DNA from: an uncultured Clostridia bacterium
GTDB lineage: Bacteria > Bacillota > Clostridia > Oscillospirales > JAAYOS01
Assembly: GCA_947631015.1 (NCBI GenBank)
Contig: CANRJS010000011.1
Location: forward strand, 1-54,390
Direction of reading: 5' to 3'
Length of the DNA: 54,390 nucleotides
The stretch's first letter is position 1; each line of letters begins with the position of its first letter. Positions 39,762 to 48,183 of this stretch are shown piece after piece. The position numbers were made by a program, and so were the translations under genes. The notes beneath the pieces are model-generated. The model made no database searches, was not told where the DNA came from, and saw nothing but the letters and a program-made list of their open reading frames with translations.

Positions 39762-41237
39762 TCACCTCTTGAACGGGTTCTCGTCCGGGTACGGCAGGTT
39801 TTTGGGCTGATTGTATCCGATGTCCGCGACGCCGAGGTACTTGAACACCTCGTATATCGACGCGCCGTGGCTGCCGAACGCGACCGCCGCGTGGTGCGGG
39901 AAGCGCTTCGCTATAAGGACGTGGCGATAGAAGCGGTCCATCTCGGGTATGCCGAACGCGCCGATGCCGCCGAAGCTCTCGCAGTCCATGTCGATGACCT
40001 CGCCCTCGGCGACGTAGGCTTTGAGCTGCGCGTCCGCCGTGGACTGGAGGCGGTATACGGATACCTTGCCGGGCTTGATGTTGCCCTCTATCGTGCCGCG
40101 CGTGATGTCCGGCTCGGGAAGGTCCGGCTCGAGGTCGCGCTTCATGATAAGCTGATAGCCCATATGCGGATTCTTCAGGAGCGCGGAGCAGGTGTTGCCG
40201 CAGTGGAAGCCCATGAAGGTCTCGCTGAGCTTGTAGGGGTACTTACCCGCGATGTTCTTCTCGTAGAGCGAGGCGGGAACGGTGTTGTTGATGTCAAGCA
40301 GCGTCGTCGCGGAGCCGCTGACGCATGCTCCGATGTACTCGCTGAGTGCGCCGTAGACGTCCACCTCGCAGGAGACGGGTATTCCGCGCCCGGTGAGGCG
40401 GCTGTTGACGTAGCACGGCACGAATCCGAACTCGGTCTGGAACGCCGGCCAGCATTTTGCGGCTATCGCGACATACTCGCGCGCGCCTTTGTGCTGCTCT
40501 ATCCAGTCCTCGAGCGTTATCTCGTACTGCGCGAGGCGCGGGAGCACTCCGGCGTAGGGGTTGTCCGAGCCGAGCTCCGCCGCCATCTCAGCGGCCTTCG
40601 CGGGGATGCGCGGATCGTCCTTATGCTTGTTGTAGGCGACGAGCAGGTCGAGCTCGCTGTTCTCCTCGACCGCGACGCCGAGGTCGTAGAGCGGCTTTAT
40701 CGGCGCGTTGCACGCGAGGAAGTCGTCCGGGCGCGGGCCGAAGGTTATGACCTTCAGCTTCGAGAGGCCGACTATGGCGCGCGCCACCGGCTCAAACTCG
40801 CGGATCATCTCCGCGACCTCGGCGGCGGTGCCGACCGGGTACTCGGGTATGTAGGCGTGTATGCCGCGCAGACCGAGGTTGTAGGAGCAGTTGAGCATGC
40901 CGCAGTACGCGTCTCCGCGTCCGTCGTGCAGGTCGCCGTCTCCCTCGGCCGCCGCCGCGAACATTACCGGCGCGCCGAACCACTCGGCTATAAGCGTCTC
41001 CGGCGTCTCGGGGCCGAAGTTACCGAGGTAGACGACGAGCGCGTTCACGCCGTGCGCCTTCACGTCCTCGACGGCCTTCTTCGCGTCAAGCTCGTTCTCG
41101 ACGGTGACGGGACACTCGTAAAGTCCCTCGCCGTAGGCACGCACGACCGCCGCGCGGCGGCGCTCGCTCAGCGCCATCGGGAAGCAGCTTCTCGACACCG
41201 CTATTATGCCGAGCCTCACTTCTGGTATGTTTTTCAT
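39762..41237 (-). CDS. L-fucose/L-arabinose isomerase family protein
   Basis: This 491-residue protein belongs to the fucose/arabinose isomerase fold. It lacks the familiar AraA start and looks closer to the FucI-like group: MALSERRRAAVVRAYGE, then GVNALVVYLGNFGPETPE. Probable metal/substrate residues lie in PVSCEVDVYGALSEY, LDINNT, MGFHCGNTCSALL and FPHHAAVAFGSHG. It begins the operon isomerase - kinase - epimerase, so it probably converts L-arabinose to L-ribulose here. That substrate is inference from the operon. GGAGGTCAG precedes the ATG. Confidence 0.85.
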   Translation of the reverse strand: MKNIPEVRLGIIAVSRSCFPMALSERRRAAVVRAYGEGLYECPVTVENELDAKKAVEDVKAHGVNALVVYLGNFGPETPETLIAEWFGAPVMFAAAAEGDGDLHDGRGDAYCGMLNCSYNLGLRGIHAYIPEYPVGTAAEVAEMIREFEPVARAIVGLSKLKVITFGPRPDDFLACNAPIKPLYDLGVAVEENSELDLLVAYNKHKDDPRIPAKAAEMAAELGSDNPYAGVLPRLAQYEITLEDWIEQHKGAREYVAIAAKCWPAFQTEFGFVPCYVNSRLTGRGIPVSCEVDVYGALSEYIGACVSGSATTLLDINNTVPASLYEKNIAGKYPYKLSETFMGFHCGNTCSALLKNPHMGYQLIMKRDLEPDLPEPDITRGTIEGNIKPGKVSVYRLQSTADAQLKAYVAEGEVIDMDCESFGGIGAFGIPEMDRFYRHVLIAKRFPHHAAVAFGSHGASIYEVFKYLGVADIGYNQPKNLPYPDENPFKR

Positions 41238-41314
41238 TGTTCTGACCTCCGTTTATGTAATAAAATATCTCGACCCTGTCGGGAATGAACACGTTTTGTC
41301 CGCGCCGCGCGGCT

Positions 41315-42148
41315 TCAGACCTTCTCCGCAAGGTGGCGCGTGTAGTGGAATATGTACTGCTGCGCAAGCCCCGCGTCCTCACCGAAGGCGCCCACCGGGT
41401 CAAAGTCCGGGGGATAGTGCTCCGCAAGGGCGCGCTTCATCCAGACGTCCACCGGGAACGCGTCCCGCTTGCCCGCGCCGAAGAGCAGTACGCAGCTCGC
41501 GACCTTCCGCCCGACGCCCTCGAGGCTGCACAGACGCTTTATCGCCTGCTCGGTCGTCATCGGCAGAAGCTCCGCCGCCGTTATACGCCCCTCCGCGACG
41601 TCCCGCGCGGCGGATATCATGTACGGCGCGCGGTAGCCCGAGCGGAGCGGTGCGAGGTCGTCCGGCTCGAGGGACGCTATCCTTTCCGCGGACGGGAACG
41701 CGTGCCGTCCGCCCGGCAGCTCGTCTCCGAAAAGTCCGCAGAGCCGCTCGACGATGCCGCGTATCCGCGTTATGTTGTTGCATTGGGAGATGATAAAGGA
41801 GCAAAGCGCCTCCCAGAAGTCCTGACCGAGTATCCGTATCCCCGCGCCGAAGGCCGCCGCCTCGCGCGTGAAGTCGTCCCGGGAGATGCGCTCCCGCGCC
41901 GCCGCGTAGTCGCGCTCGAGGTCGAAGTAGCGCCGCCAGACGCTCTCGAAGGTCTCCTCATCCGTCCGAAGCGAGACCTCGTCCCCGCGCCGCTCGACCG
42001 AAAGCTCGCGCCCGAACGCCACGCCGCTCCACACGCCCCGTTCGTCCGGGGTGAAGCGGAAGCACTGTCCGCAGTCGAAGATGAGGGCGGGGTCGAAGTC
42101 CCGCGCAGGAAGGACTACGCTGTCTCCCCGCACAAAATACTCGTTCAA
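41315..42148 (-). CDS. 8-oxoguanine DNA glycosylase, OGG1 type
   Basis: This 277-residue DNA repair enzyme removes 8-oxoguanine and nicks the abasic site. The N-terminal beta domain starts with DFDPALIFDCGQCFRF, as in OGG1/AlkA-like bacterial enzymes. The helix-hairpin-helix GPD motif is LEGVGRKVASCVLLF, with catalytic Lys215, and the conserved Asp234 is in FPVDVW. The start is TTG with AGAGGGGGAAG 9 nt upstream. It precedes the isomerase operon by 77 bp on the same strand but is functionally unrelated. Confidence 0.92.
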   Translation of the reverse strand: MNEYFVRGDSVVLPARDFDPALIFDCGQCFRFTPDERGVWSGVAFGRELSVERRGDEVSLRTDEETFESVWRRYFDLERDYAAARERISRDDFTREAAAFGAGIRILGQDFWEALCSFIISQCNNITRIRGIVERLCGLFGDELPGGRHAFPSAERIASLEPDDLAPLRSGYRAPYMISAARDVAEGRITAAELLPMTTEQAIKRLCSLEGVGRKVASCVLLFGAGKRDAFPVDVWMKRALAEHYPPDFDPVGAFGEDAGLAQQYIFHYTRHLAEKV

Positions 42149-42162
42149 ATCGCTTCCCCCTC

Positions 42163-42191
42163 TTGTTTTTCCCTCGCGGAACAGTTATAAT
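42163..42191 (+). promoter_or_regulatory. Promoter of the DUF6062 - exonuclease operon
   Basis: TTGTTT, 17 bp and a perfect TATAAT lie 52 bp upstream of the DUF6062 start. Confidence 0.7.
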
Positions 42192-42242
42192 AAGCATAAC
42201 TTCACAATTCTTATTATAAAGCAAAAGGTGAGAAGGTGCAAT

Positions 42243-42926
42243 ATGGCTGAAAAAAATTATACCATACCCATCAACGAAGAATTTGACAAATATGACGGCT
42301 GTCCCCTCTGCCGTCTGCACCAGCGCTTCGAGCGGCACAGCCTCGAGTACATCATGGGCGCGGCTATGATGGAGCCGGACGTCCGCCAGATGACGAACCT
42401 CACCGGCTTCTGCCGCGACCACTACGAGAAGATGCTCGCCATGGGCAACCGCCTCAGCCTCTCGCTCATGCTCCAGAGCTACCTCGCGGAGCTCGAGGGC
42501 AAGCTGAAGGGGCCCGGCTCTGCCGGTAAGAAGGGCTACGCGAACTCGCTCGCCTACGTCACCCGCGCAAACGACGGGTGCTTTGTGTGCGAGCGCGCCG
42601 CGCAGACGCTGACGGCGCTCGCCCGCAACGTCGCCTACCTGTGGCAGACCGACGCCGCCTTCCGTGAGAAGTTTGCAAAGCAGGAGTTCTTCTGCCTCCG
42701 CCATGCTACGCTCATGCTCCGCATAGCCGAGCAGGAGCTCGGGAAGAATGCCTCCGGCTTCGCCTCCGCCGTCGCGGAGGTCGCGATAAAGGGTCTCCAG
42801 CCCGCGCGGGACAAGATAGACCGCTTCTGCCGCAGCTTCGACTACCGCTACGCCTCCGACCCGCTCGGGGATGCGTCTCAGGCCGCCGAGGACGCGATAC
42901 ACTGGATACTCGGCGAGAAGATATGA
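42243..42926 (+). CDS. DUF6062 family protein, Cys-rich
   Basis: This 227-residue soluble protein has paired cysteines: DGCPLCRLHQRFERHSLEY near the start, TGFCRDHYEKM, then DGCFVCERAAQTL and FFCLRHATLML. The CPLC...FCRDHY and CFVC...FCLRH blocks look like an internal duplication, each able to bind a metal such as zinc. This matches what I know of the DUF6062 family of Clostridia, whose role is unknown. The ATG at 42243 follows AGAAGGTG. Its stop overlaps the exonuclease start by 4 bp. Confidence 0.82.
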   Translation: MAEKNYTIPINEEFDKYDGCPLCRLHQRFERHSLEYIMGAAMMEPDVRQMTNLTGFCRDHYEKMLAMGNRLSLSLMLQSYLAELEGKLKGPGSAGKKGYANSLAYVTRANDGCFVCERAAQTLTALARNVAYLWQTDAAFREKFAKQEFFCLRHATLMLRIAEQELGKNASGFASAVAEVAIKGLQPARDKIDRFCRSFDYRYASDPLGDASQAAEDAIHWILGEKI

Positions 42927-43489
42927 CGCCTTACCGCTCTCTTGAACGGCTCGACGCGCGCAGGCTCCCGGACGGCGGGAGCCTGCGCTTTACCGTAATA
43001 GACTTCGAGACGAACGGCGCGTTCGGCAGTGAGACCGAGGTGATAGAGTTTGCCGCCGTGAAGGTCGCCTTCGGCGAGCTTCGGAGCGAGGTGTCGAGCC
43101 TCTGCGGCGCGTCCGCGCCGCTCCCGCTTTCCATCACGCGGCTCACCGGCATCACCGACGGTATGCTCGCGGGCAAGCCGAGGTTTGAGGAGTTTCTTGA
43201 ATTTTTGCTCGGGTACATAGCGGACGACATCCTCGTCGCGCACAACGCTCCGTTCGACGTTCCGATACTTCTCTCCTACTGCGCCCGCGCGGGGCTCGAC
43301 TACCGCCCGAGGGTGCTGTGTACGCTCGCAAACTCGCGGCGCGTCTACCCCGGTCTCCCGAGTTACAGCCTCGGCGCGCTCGGAGAGCGCTTCGGGCTCT
43401 TTGACGGCAGGGCGCACCGCGCTCTTGCGGACAGCCGCGCCGCCGCACGCCTGCTTCTGAGGATGCTGGGAGATGTGGATACGCTTTAG
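42923..43489 (+). CDS. DnaQ-like 3'-5' exonuclease
   Basis: This 188-residue protein is a DEDD-type exonuclease similar to the PolC/DnaQ proofreading domain. Exo I is FTVIDFETNG near 23-32, Exo II is ILVAHNAPFDVPIL near 102-115, and Exo III is HRALADSRAAARLLL near 165-179, so it is the DEDDh subtype. It has no polymerase domain and is a stand-alone nuclease for repair or nucleic acid turnover. It is coupled to DUF6062 by an ATGA overlap. A hairpin follows at 43518. Confidence 0.92.
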   Translation: MTPYRSLERLDARRLPDGGSLRFTVIDFETNGAFGSETEVIEFAAVKVAFGELRSEVSSLCGASAPLPLSITRLTGITDGMLAGKPRFEEFLEFLLGYIADDILVAHNAPFDVPILLSYCARAGLDYRPRVLCTLANSRRVYPGLPSYSLGALGERFGLFDGRAHRALADSRAAARLLLRMLGDVDTL

Positions 43490-43517
43490 CCGCATTTAGT
43501 GAAATATCCAAAAGTTT

Positions 43518-43544
43518 GGGCGGGAGACCTTTCGCCTCCCGCCC
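43518..43544 (+). terminator. Hairpin after the exonuclease gene, possible terminator
   Basis: A 9-bp G+C stem (GGGCGGGAG and CTCCCGCCC) is followed by TATGTCTG rather than a clean T-run, so termination is uncertain. The rest of 43545-43728 shows no gene. Confidence 0.5.
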
Positions 43545-43728
43545 TATGTCTGTCAAAAGCCCCGCAGAGAATGCGCCCCCCGACCGACTGCGCCGTCACT
43601 TTCTACCGGGCGCATCAGAATCCCGCGCGGTCGCCGACCGCGTGGGAGCAACTGTATATAATTTCCAAAATGAAAGCCAGCAAAAGCGGAAAAGATACCT
43701 CCACGAACACAAAAAGGCAGGTATCGCT

Positions 43729-44751
43729 ATGACAACAAAACGTGTCGGGGCGCGGACAGTCCGCTTCTCCGAGCCGCCGTCGGTGCTGGGGTACGCGTCG
43801 ATAGTGGGCAAGAAGGAGGGCGAGGGGCCGCTTTCCGAGTATTTCGATTTCATATACGAGGACTCGTACCTCGGTGAAAAGACGTGGGAGCGAGCCGAGA
43901 GCCGGATGCAAAAGGAGGCGTTCGAGCGCGCGGCGGAGAAGTCCGGCGGCTCGACTGCGGACGTGCAGCTCATCTTTTCCGGCGACCTTCTCAACCAGTG
44001 CATCGCCACGAGCTTCGGCCTCCGCTCGACCGGCGTCCCGCTCTGCGGGCTGTACGGCGCGTGCTCGACCTTTGCGGAGGGAATGATGCTCGCCGCGATG
44101 ACTATAGACGGCGGATTTGCCGAACGCGCAGCGGCTATTGCGTCGAGCCACTTCTGCACCTCCGAGCGGCAGTACCGCACGCCGCTCGACTACGGCGCTC
44201 AGCGCACCCCCACCGCACAGTGGACCGTCACCGGCGCGGGCGCGTGCGTCCTCGGTCCGGAGGGCGAGGGGCCGTTTGTCACCCACGCGACGGCGGGACG
44301 GATAGTCGACCTAGGCGTCACCGACCAGAACAACATGGGCGCGGCGATGGCTCCCGCCGCGAAGGACACCCTCTCCGCGCTCTTTGAGGACACCGGCACC
44401 TCACCCGCGGACTACGACCTGATACTCACCGGCGACCTCGGCGCGGTCGGGCTCGAGCTGCTGTTCGAGCTGTTCAAAAAGGACGGCGTCGCCTTCAACC
44501 AAAATCTCGGCGACTGCGGCCTGCTTATCTTCGACCGCGACCGGCAGGACGTCCACTCCGGCGGTTCGGGCTGCGGATGCTCCGCTTCGGTCTTCTGCTC
44601 GTATATTCTCGGGCGGATGCGCGAGGGCGCGATACGGAAGCTCGTCCTCGCCGGCACCGGCGCGATGCTCAGCCCCACCTCAACCATGCAGGGCGAGAGC
44701 GTACCGGGGATCTGTCACGCCGTCGTGCTCAGCACATCGAAGGAGGGGTAA
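43729..44751 (+). CDS. spoVAD: Stage V sporulation protein AD
   Basis: This 340-residue thiolase-fold protein binds dipicolinic acid and takes part in its uptake into the forespore. It has VQLIFSGDLLNQCIATSFGL, then PLCGLYGACSTFAEGM and ERAAAIASSHFCTSERQYR, all characteristic of SpoVAD. Near the end GLLIFDRDRQDVHSGGSGCG and LVLAGTGAMLSPTSTMQGES also match. The ATG at 43729 follows AAAGGCAGG. It is 2 bp ahead of spoVAE. No spoVAC is present upstream, although spoVAC-AD-AE is the usual order in Clostridia. Confidence 0.95.
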   Translation: MTTKRVGARTVRFSEPPSVLGYASIVGKKEGEGPLSEYFDFIYEDSYLGEKTWERAESRMQKEAFERAAEKSGGSTADVQLIFSGDLLNQCIATSFGLRSTGVPLCGLYGACSTFAEGMMLAAMTIDGGFAERAAAIASSHFCTSERQYRTPLDYGAQRTPTAQWTVTGAGACVLGPEGEGPFVTHATAGRIVDLGVTDQNNMGAAMAPAAKDTLSALFEDTGTSPADYDLILTGDLGAVGLELLFELFKKDGVAFNQNLGDCGLLIFDRDRQDVHSGGSGCGCSASVFCSYILGRMREGAIRKLVLAGTGAMLSPTSTMQGESVPGICHAVVLSTSKEG

Positions 44752-44753
44752 CA

Positions 44754-45119
44754 ATGGAGATGCTGTGGGACTACGTTAAGGCTTTCCTCGTCGGCGGCGC
44801 GATATGCGCCATAAGTCAGATCCTGATAGACAAGACGAAGCTCACGCCCGCGCGCATCCTTACCATGTACGTCGTCGCGGGCTTCCTGCTCACCGTCGCT
44901 GGACTGTACGGCCCGCTCGTGGACTGGGCGGGCGCCGGCGCGGCGACGCCGATAAGCGGCTTCGGCTACGTCATAGCCAAGGGCACCGAGAAAGCGGTGA
45001 GCGAGCAGGGTCTGCTCGGCGCGATAACGGGCGGCTTCACCGCCGCCGCCGGAGGCGTCGGCGCGGCGGTCGTGTTCTCGTTTATCGCGAGCCTCATCTC
45101 CCGCCCGAAGGAAAAATAA
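44754..45119 (+). CDS. spoVAE: Stage V sporulation protein AE
   Basis: This 121-residue membrane protein is the SpoVAE(b) subunit of the dipicolinic acid channel. It has about three to four hydrophobic helices, starting YVKAFLVGGAICAISQILID, with TPARILTMYVVAGFLLTVAG in the middle and AAGGVGAAVVFSFIASLIS at the end. GTEKAVSEQGLLGAITGGF is a family signature. AGGAGGGG precedes the ATG, inside the end of spoVAD. A G+C hairpin (45122-45148) follows, then a family B repeat. Confidence 0.94.
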   Translation: MEMLWDYVKAFLVGGAICAISQILIDKTKLTPARILTMYVVAGFLLTVAGLYGPLVDWAGAGAATPISGFGYVIAKGTEKAVSEQGLLGAITGGFTAAAGGVGAAVVFSFIASLISRPKEK

Positions 45120-45121
45120 AC

Positions 45122-45148
45122 GCTGCGGGGATAAAGTATCCCCGCAGC
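45122..45148 (+). terminator. Hairpin after spoVAE, weak terminator
   Basis: A 12-bp perfect stem (GCTGCGGGGATA and complement) with a 3-nt loop starts 2 bp after the stop codon. There is no T-run after it. Confidence 0.5.
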
Positions 45149-45149
45149 T

Positions 45150-45470
45150 CGATGTTGCGGAAAAGCCTCGCAGAGTTCGCCGCAAAAGCCTCGCAGAGTT
45201 TCGCCGCTTTGCGGCGAAATAAAGCCAAATCATTTTTCCAGACGACATGTGCGTCGGGAAAAATACTTCTCGCGCAGCGTGCGTCGAACGGGCGAAGCCC
45301 GTTCCCGCGCTTGTTCGCGCGGTTAAAGTTGCTTGCCATAGGCAAGCAACTTTGCGGAGCCCCGATTCATTCGGGGCGAGCATTTTAATTGAAAAGGCTC
45401 CCAAACGGTCGATAGACCGTTTGGGAATTGCGAAAGGGTGCGCAGCGTAAGCGAGCACATTTCGCGCCGA
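45150..45470 (+). repeat. Family B hairpin-cassette repeat, copy 2
   Basis: This fills the convergent gap between spoVAE and the GerMN gene. It carries the same order of elements as copy 1: TTTCGCCGC/GCGGCGAAA, then AACGGGC/GCCCGTT, GTTGCTTGCC/GGCAAGCAAC, the identical CCCCGA...TCGGGG hairpin, and CCAAACGGTC/GACCGTTTGG. The last hairpin is replaced by a short CGTAAGCG. The phrase GCGAAAGGGTGCGC ... GAGCACATTTCGCGCCG is kept on both sides of it. Confidence 0.8.
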
Positions 45471-45471
45471 C

Positions 45472-46746
45472 TCACGGCTCTATGTCCCCCGCATTTGCAG
45501 ATACGACGGTAAAGGGCTCGCCGTCCACAAGTATCTCTATCTCGGACGTGCCGTAGCCGTTCGCCGCAAGCGTGTGCGCGAGGGCGGCGAGCATCAGCCG
45601 TCCCGAATCTCCCGCGCTGTTTATGCTGTCGTCAAATCCGTCGGCAAAGTTTATTATGCAGCGCGTCGAGTTGCTCCGTATCCTCTCGACGCGGGTCTCG
45701 GTCGGCAGCGCAGAGTCAAAGCCCGCGCCGTCCAGCCCGCCTGTCAGGTACTCGACAAGCAGGCGGTCGAGGCCGTATGCTCCGCTCACGTCGAGCATGG
45801 CGCGCACCGGCTCAACGTACATCCCATCGTTTGACGGCAGATAGACGGTAAACTCCGCGTATCCGGAGTCGCCGTACTCCCCCCGGCACTCCCCGAGCGC
45901 GGCCCCGCCGTACAGCGGCGCGCCGTCCTTGGCAAACAGCACCGTCTTCACCGACGAGCTTGCCGCAAGCGAGTTTGCTATCGCCGCGAGCGCAAACATC
46001 TCGTCCGAACGGCTGCCCTCGGTTATCTCGTCAAAGCTGTCGGAGAAGTCGAGCAGGCAGACGCTGTCGCCGCTGTCCACCTCAAGGAGCTCGAGCGTGT
46101 CCGGAAGTACCGGCTGAAGTCCGCCCTGCGTCGGTCCCTTTATCAGCTCCTCAATTACATACCTCTCGACCGACTCGCCCTCAGGCATGACGATGCCACG
46201 CGTCTCCGCCGAGAGCCTTCCCGTGGAGTCCGAGCGGAAGTAGAGCGTGAGTTCGCGTTCAAACGAACCCTCTCCGGGGTTCTCGTAGGTCACATCCGAG
46301 GCGGACAGAACGTCCTGCGCGCCCTCGGGGTGCGGACTTTCTCCCACGAGTATCCGCACGCTGCTCACGCGCGGGATCTCTAGCATTGTGAGCACGGCGC
46401 AGCCCTCCGCCTCGGAAAGCTCATAGCCGCTCATCCCAAGATATTCTTCGCTGAGGCGCACTATCGCGGTGCCGCCGGCGTACTCCACGCCCACGCATTT
46501 CACGCCCTCCGCAAACGGGCTCTCAAGCCCGCCCGCCGCGGCGGAGTCCGGCGGGTCGATGAGCGCGTGCATGGCGGCGAGCCCCGCGTCCTCACCCTCC
46601 GGGACGGGCGCTTCGACAGACCTCACGCCACTGCCGGAGCCCTCCGGCGCGAGCAGCCACACCGTCACGGTTTCGCCGGTCCGGCATCCGGCGGCAAAGC
46701 CAATGAGCAGCGCCGCCGCGAGCAGTAAGCAGACAGTCCTTCTCAT
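45472..46746 (-). CDS. Lipoprotein with three GerMN-like domains
   Basis: This 424-residue lipoprotein has a signal ending at Cys21 (IGFAAGC). It seems to hold three repeats of the GerMN fold, which is found in the spore germination/morphogenesis protein GerM. They lie at about 25-155, 165-290 and 295-415. Each has a strand, a segment like RYVIEELIKGP or RLLVEYLTGG, and an ending like VCLLDFSDSFDEIT or RCIINFADGFDDSIN followed by a helix. Two or fewer copies are usual as far as I know. Its start overlaps the histidine kinase stop by 4 bp, so the protein may be an output or sensor partner of that system. Confidence 0.83.
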   Translation of the reverse strand: MRRTVCLLLAAALLIGFAAGCRTGETVTVWLLAPEGSGSGVRSVEAPVPEGEDAGLAAMHALIDPPDSAAAGGLESPFAEGVKCVGVEYAGGTAIVRLSEEYLGMSGYELSEAEGCAVLTMLEIPRVSSVRILVGESPHPEGAQDVLSASDVTYENPGEGSFERELTLYFRSDSTGRLSAETRGIVMPEGESVERYVIEELIKGPTQGGLQPVLPDTLELLEVDSGDSVCLLDFSDSFDEITEGSRSDEMFALAAIANSLAASSSVKTVLFAKDGAPLYGGAALGECRGEYGDSGYAEFTVYLPSNDGMYVEPVRAMLDVSGAYGLDRLLVEYLTGGLDGAGFDSALPTETRVERIRSNSTRCIINFADGFDDSINSAGDSGRLMLAALAHTLAANGYGTSEIEILVDGEPFTVVSANAGDIEP

Positions 46747-48140
46747 TGCTCCGCGCCCTCCCGCTTCTTCAGCGACGGGAAAACGACCGTGAACCTCGTC
46801 CCGACGTCCTGCTCGCTCTCTACCGTTATGTTTCCGCCGTAGCGGCGCACCGCATCGTAGACTATGGAGAGTCCGAGGCCGCTTCCTCCTTCGGCGCGGG
46901 AACGCGCCTTGTCCACGCGGTAGAAGCGCTCGAACACCCTTGACACGTCTTCGGCGGGTATGCCTATCCCGGTGTCCTGTATTATCAGTGTGACCTCGCC
47001 GTCCTTGTCGTAGAGGTACACGCGCACCTCGCCCTCCGGACGGTTGTACTTTATCGCGTTCTCGATGAGGTTGAAGACCACGCGGTAGGCGTAGTCCTCG
47101 CTTGCAAATATGTCGCAGCCGTCCTCGAGTTCGAGTTCTATCCTTATGCGCTGCTGCGCGGCGAGCGGCTCGAGCATCCGTCCCGCGCGCTCGACCGCCG
47201 CCGTGAGGTCGACCGTCTCCGCCGGGTCGGCGACGCCCGCGTCTATCCTTGTTATGTCAAGCATACGCTCCGCGAGGCGGTCGAGCCGCTCGGTCTCCTC
47301 GGCTATGTCCATGGCAAACTCGCGCATGGTGTCTGCCGGAACGTCGTCGCTCTGCACCATACTGTCGGCAAGCAGCTTTATCGAGGCAAGCGGCGTCTTG
47401 AGCTCGTGCGAGGCGTCGCTTACGAACCTGCGGCGCATGTTCTCCACCGCCTCGAAGTGGCCGGAGAGTGCGTTCAGCTCCTTTGCGAGGTATGTAAATT
47501 CGTCGTCCCCGCGCTCCTCGGCGCGGCAGGCGTAGTCGCCGTCCCGGACCGTCCGCATCGTCTCGAGCAGCTCGGATATCTTGCGCCCGAATATCCGCGA
47601 GATTATGACGCAGATGCCGACGCCTATGACGAGCACCACTACCGACACGCCGCGGAAATTCCGCCTCAGGTCCGCTATGAGCGCCGCGCGGGACATATCT
47701 GTATCGTAGACGCACACGGCGCCCGCCGGAACGCCGCCTATCATAACGGGACAGCTCGCGACGCTCGTTATCGCGTCCCCGCCGTTCTCGGCGTAGAAGT
47801 AGTCGTTCCCTTCGAGCGCCGCGCGCGTCTCGCCGAGCAGGGCAAGCGAGCCGACGAGGCTCTGCCCCTGCGTGCTGTCGTAGAGCACCCTCATGCGGTG
47901 GTCGGTGACGAGGACGCGGGTCTCATCCGCGTCAAGCAGGCTCATGACGTGCGCGGCGGTCTCCGGCGTGAGCTCGTCGACGCCGGACATGGTCGAGGAG
48001 TACAGCTCCGCGCGCGCGGACAGCGCGTCCTGCTTGCTCTGGAACACGAACTCCTCGCTGACGGAGACGGGGTAGTAGTTCAGAGCCGCGAGCACGCCGA
48101 TAACGATGGCGATGTAAACCATCGCCATCTTGAGCTGCAT
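46743..48140 (-). CDS. Sensor histidine kinase, PhoR/WalK-like
   Basis: This 465-residue membrane kinase has one helix at about 4-21, an extracellular domain of 140 residues (sensor of Cache/PAS type), and a second helix at about 164-182. A HAMP linker follows. The phosphoacceptor is His245 in SDASHELKTP. The ATPase domain shows NLIENAIKYN, DTGIGIP and GSGLGLSI. The response regulator gene lies 43 bp upstream. The signal is not known. GerMN lipoprotein coupling suggests a cell-envelope or sporulation-related signal. Confidence 0.94.
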   Translation of the reverse strand: MQLKMAMVYIAIVIGVLAALNYYPVSVSEEFVFQSKQDALSARAELYSSTMSGVDELTPETAAHVMSLLDADETRVLVTDHRMRVLYDSTQGQSLVGSLALLGETRAALEGNDYFYAENGGDAITSVASCPVMIGGVPAGAVCVYDTDMSRAALIADLRRNFRGVSVVVLVIGVGICVIISRIFGRKISELLETMRTVRDGDYACRAEERGDDEFTYLAKELNALSGHFEAVENMRRRFVSDASHELKTPLASIKLLADSMVQSDDVPADTMREFAMDIAEETERLDRLAERMLDITRIDAGVADPAETVDLTAAVERAGRMLEPLAAQQRIRIELELEDGCDIFASEDYAYRVVFNLIENAIKYNRPEGEVRVYLYDKDGEVTLIIQDTGIGIPAEDVSRVFERFYRVDKARSRAEGGSGLGLSIVYDAVRRYGGNITVESEQDVGTRFTVVFPSLKKREGAEQ

Positions 48141-48183
48141 ACCGAAGCGCGGACGTCTCCGTTCGCGCTTCTCGTCCCCCTCG

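Noticed and set aside
45094-45458. Minus-strand frames across family B copy 2, with a similar frame across copy 1 (18685-19494).
   Set aside because: The peptides are not conserved where hairpin stems are exchanged, and the frames include the hairpins themselves. Structure, not coding, explains the conservation.
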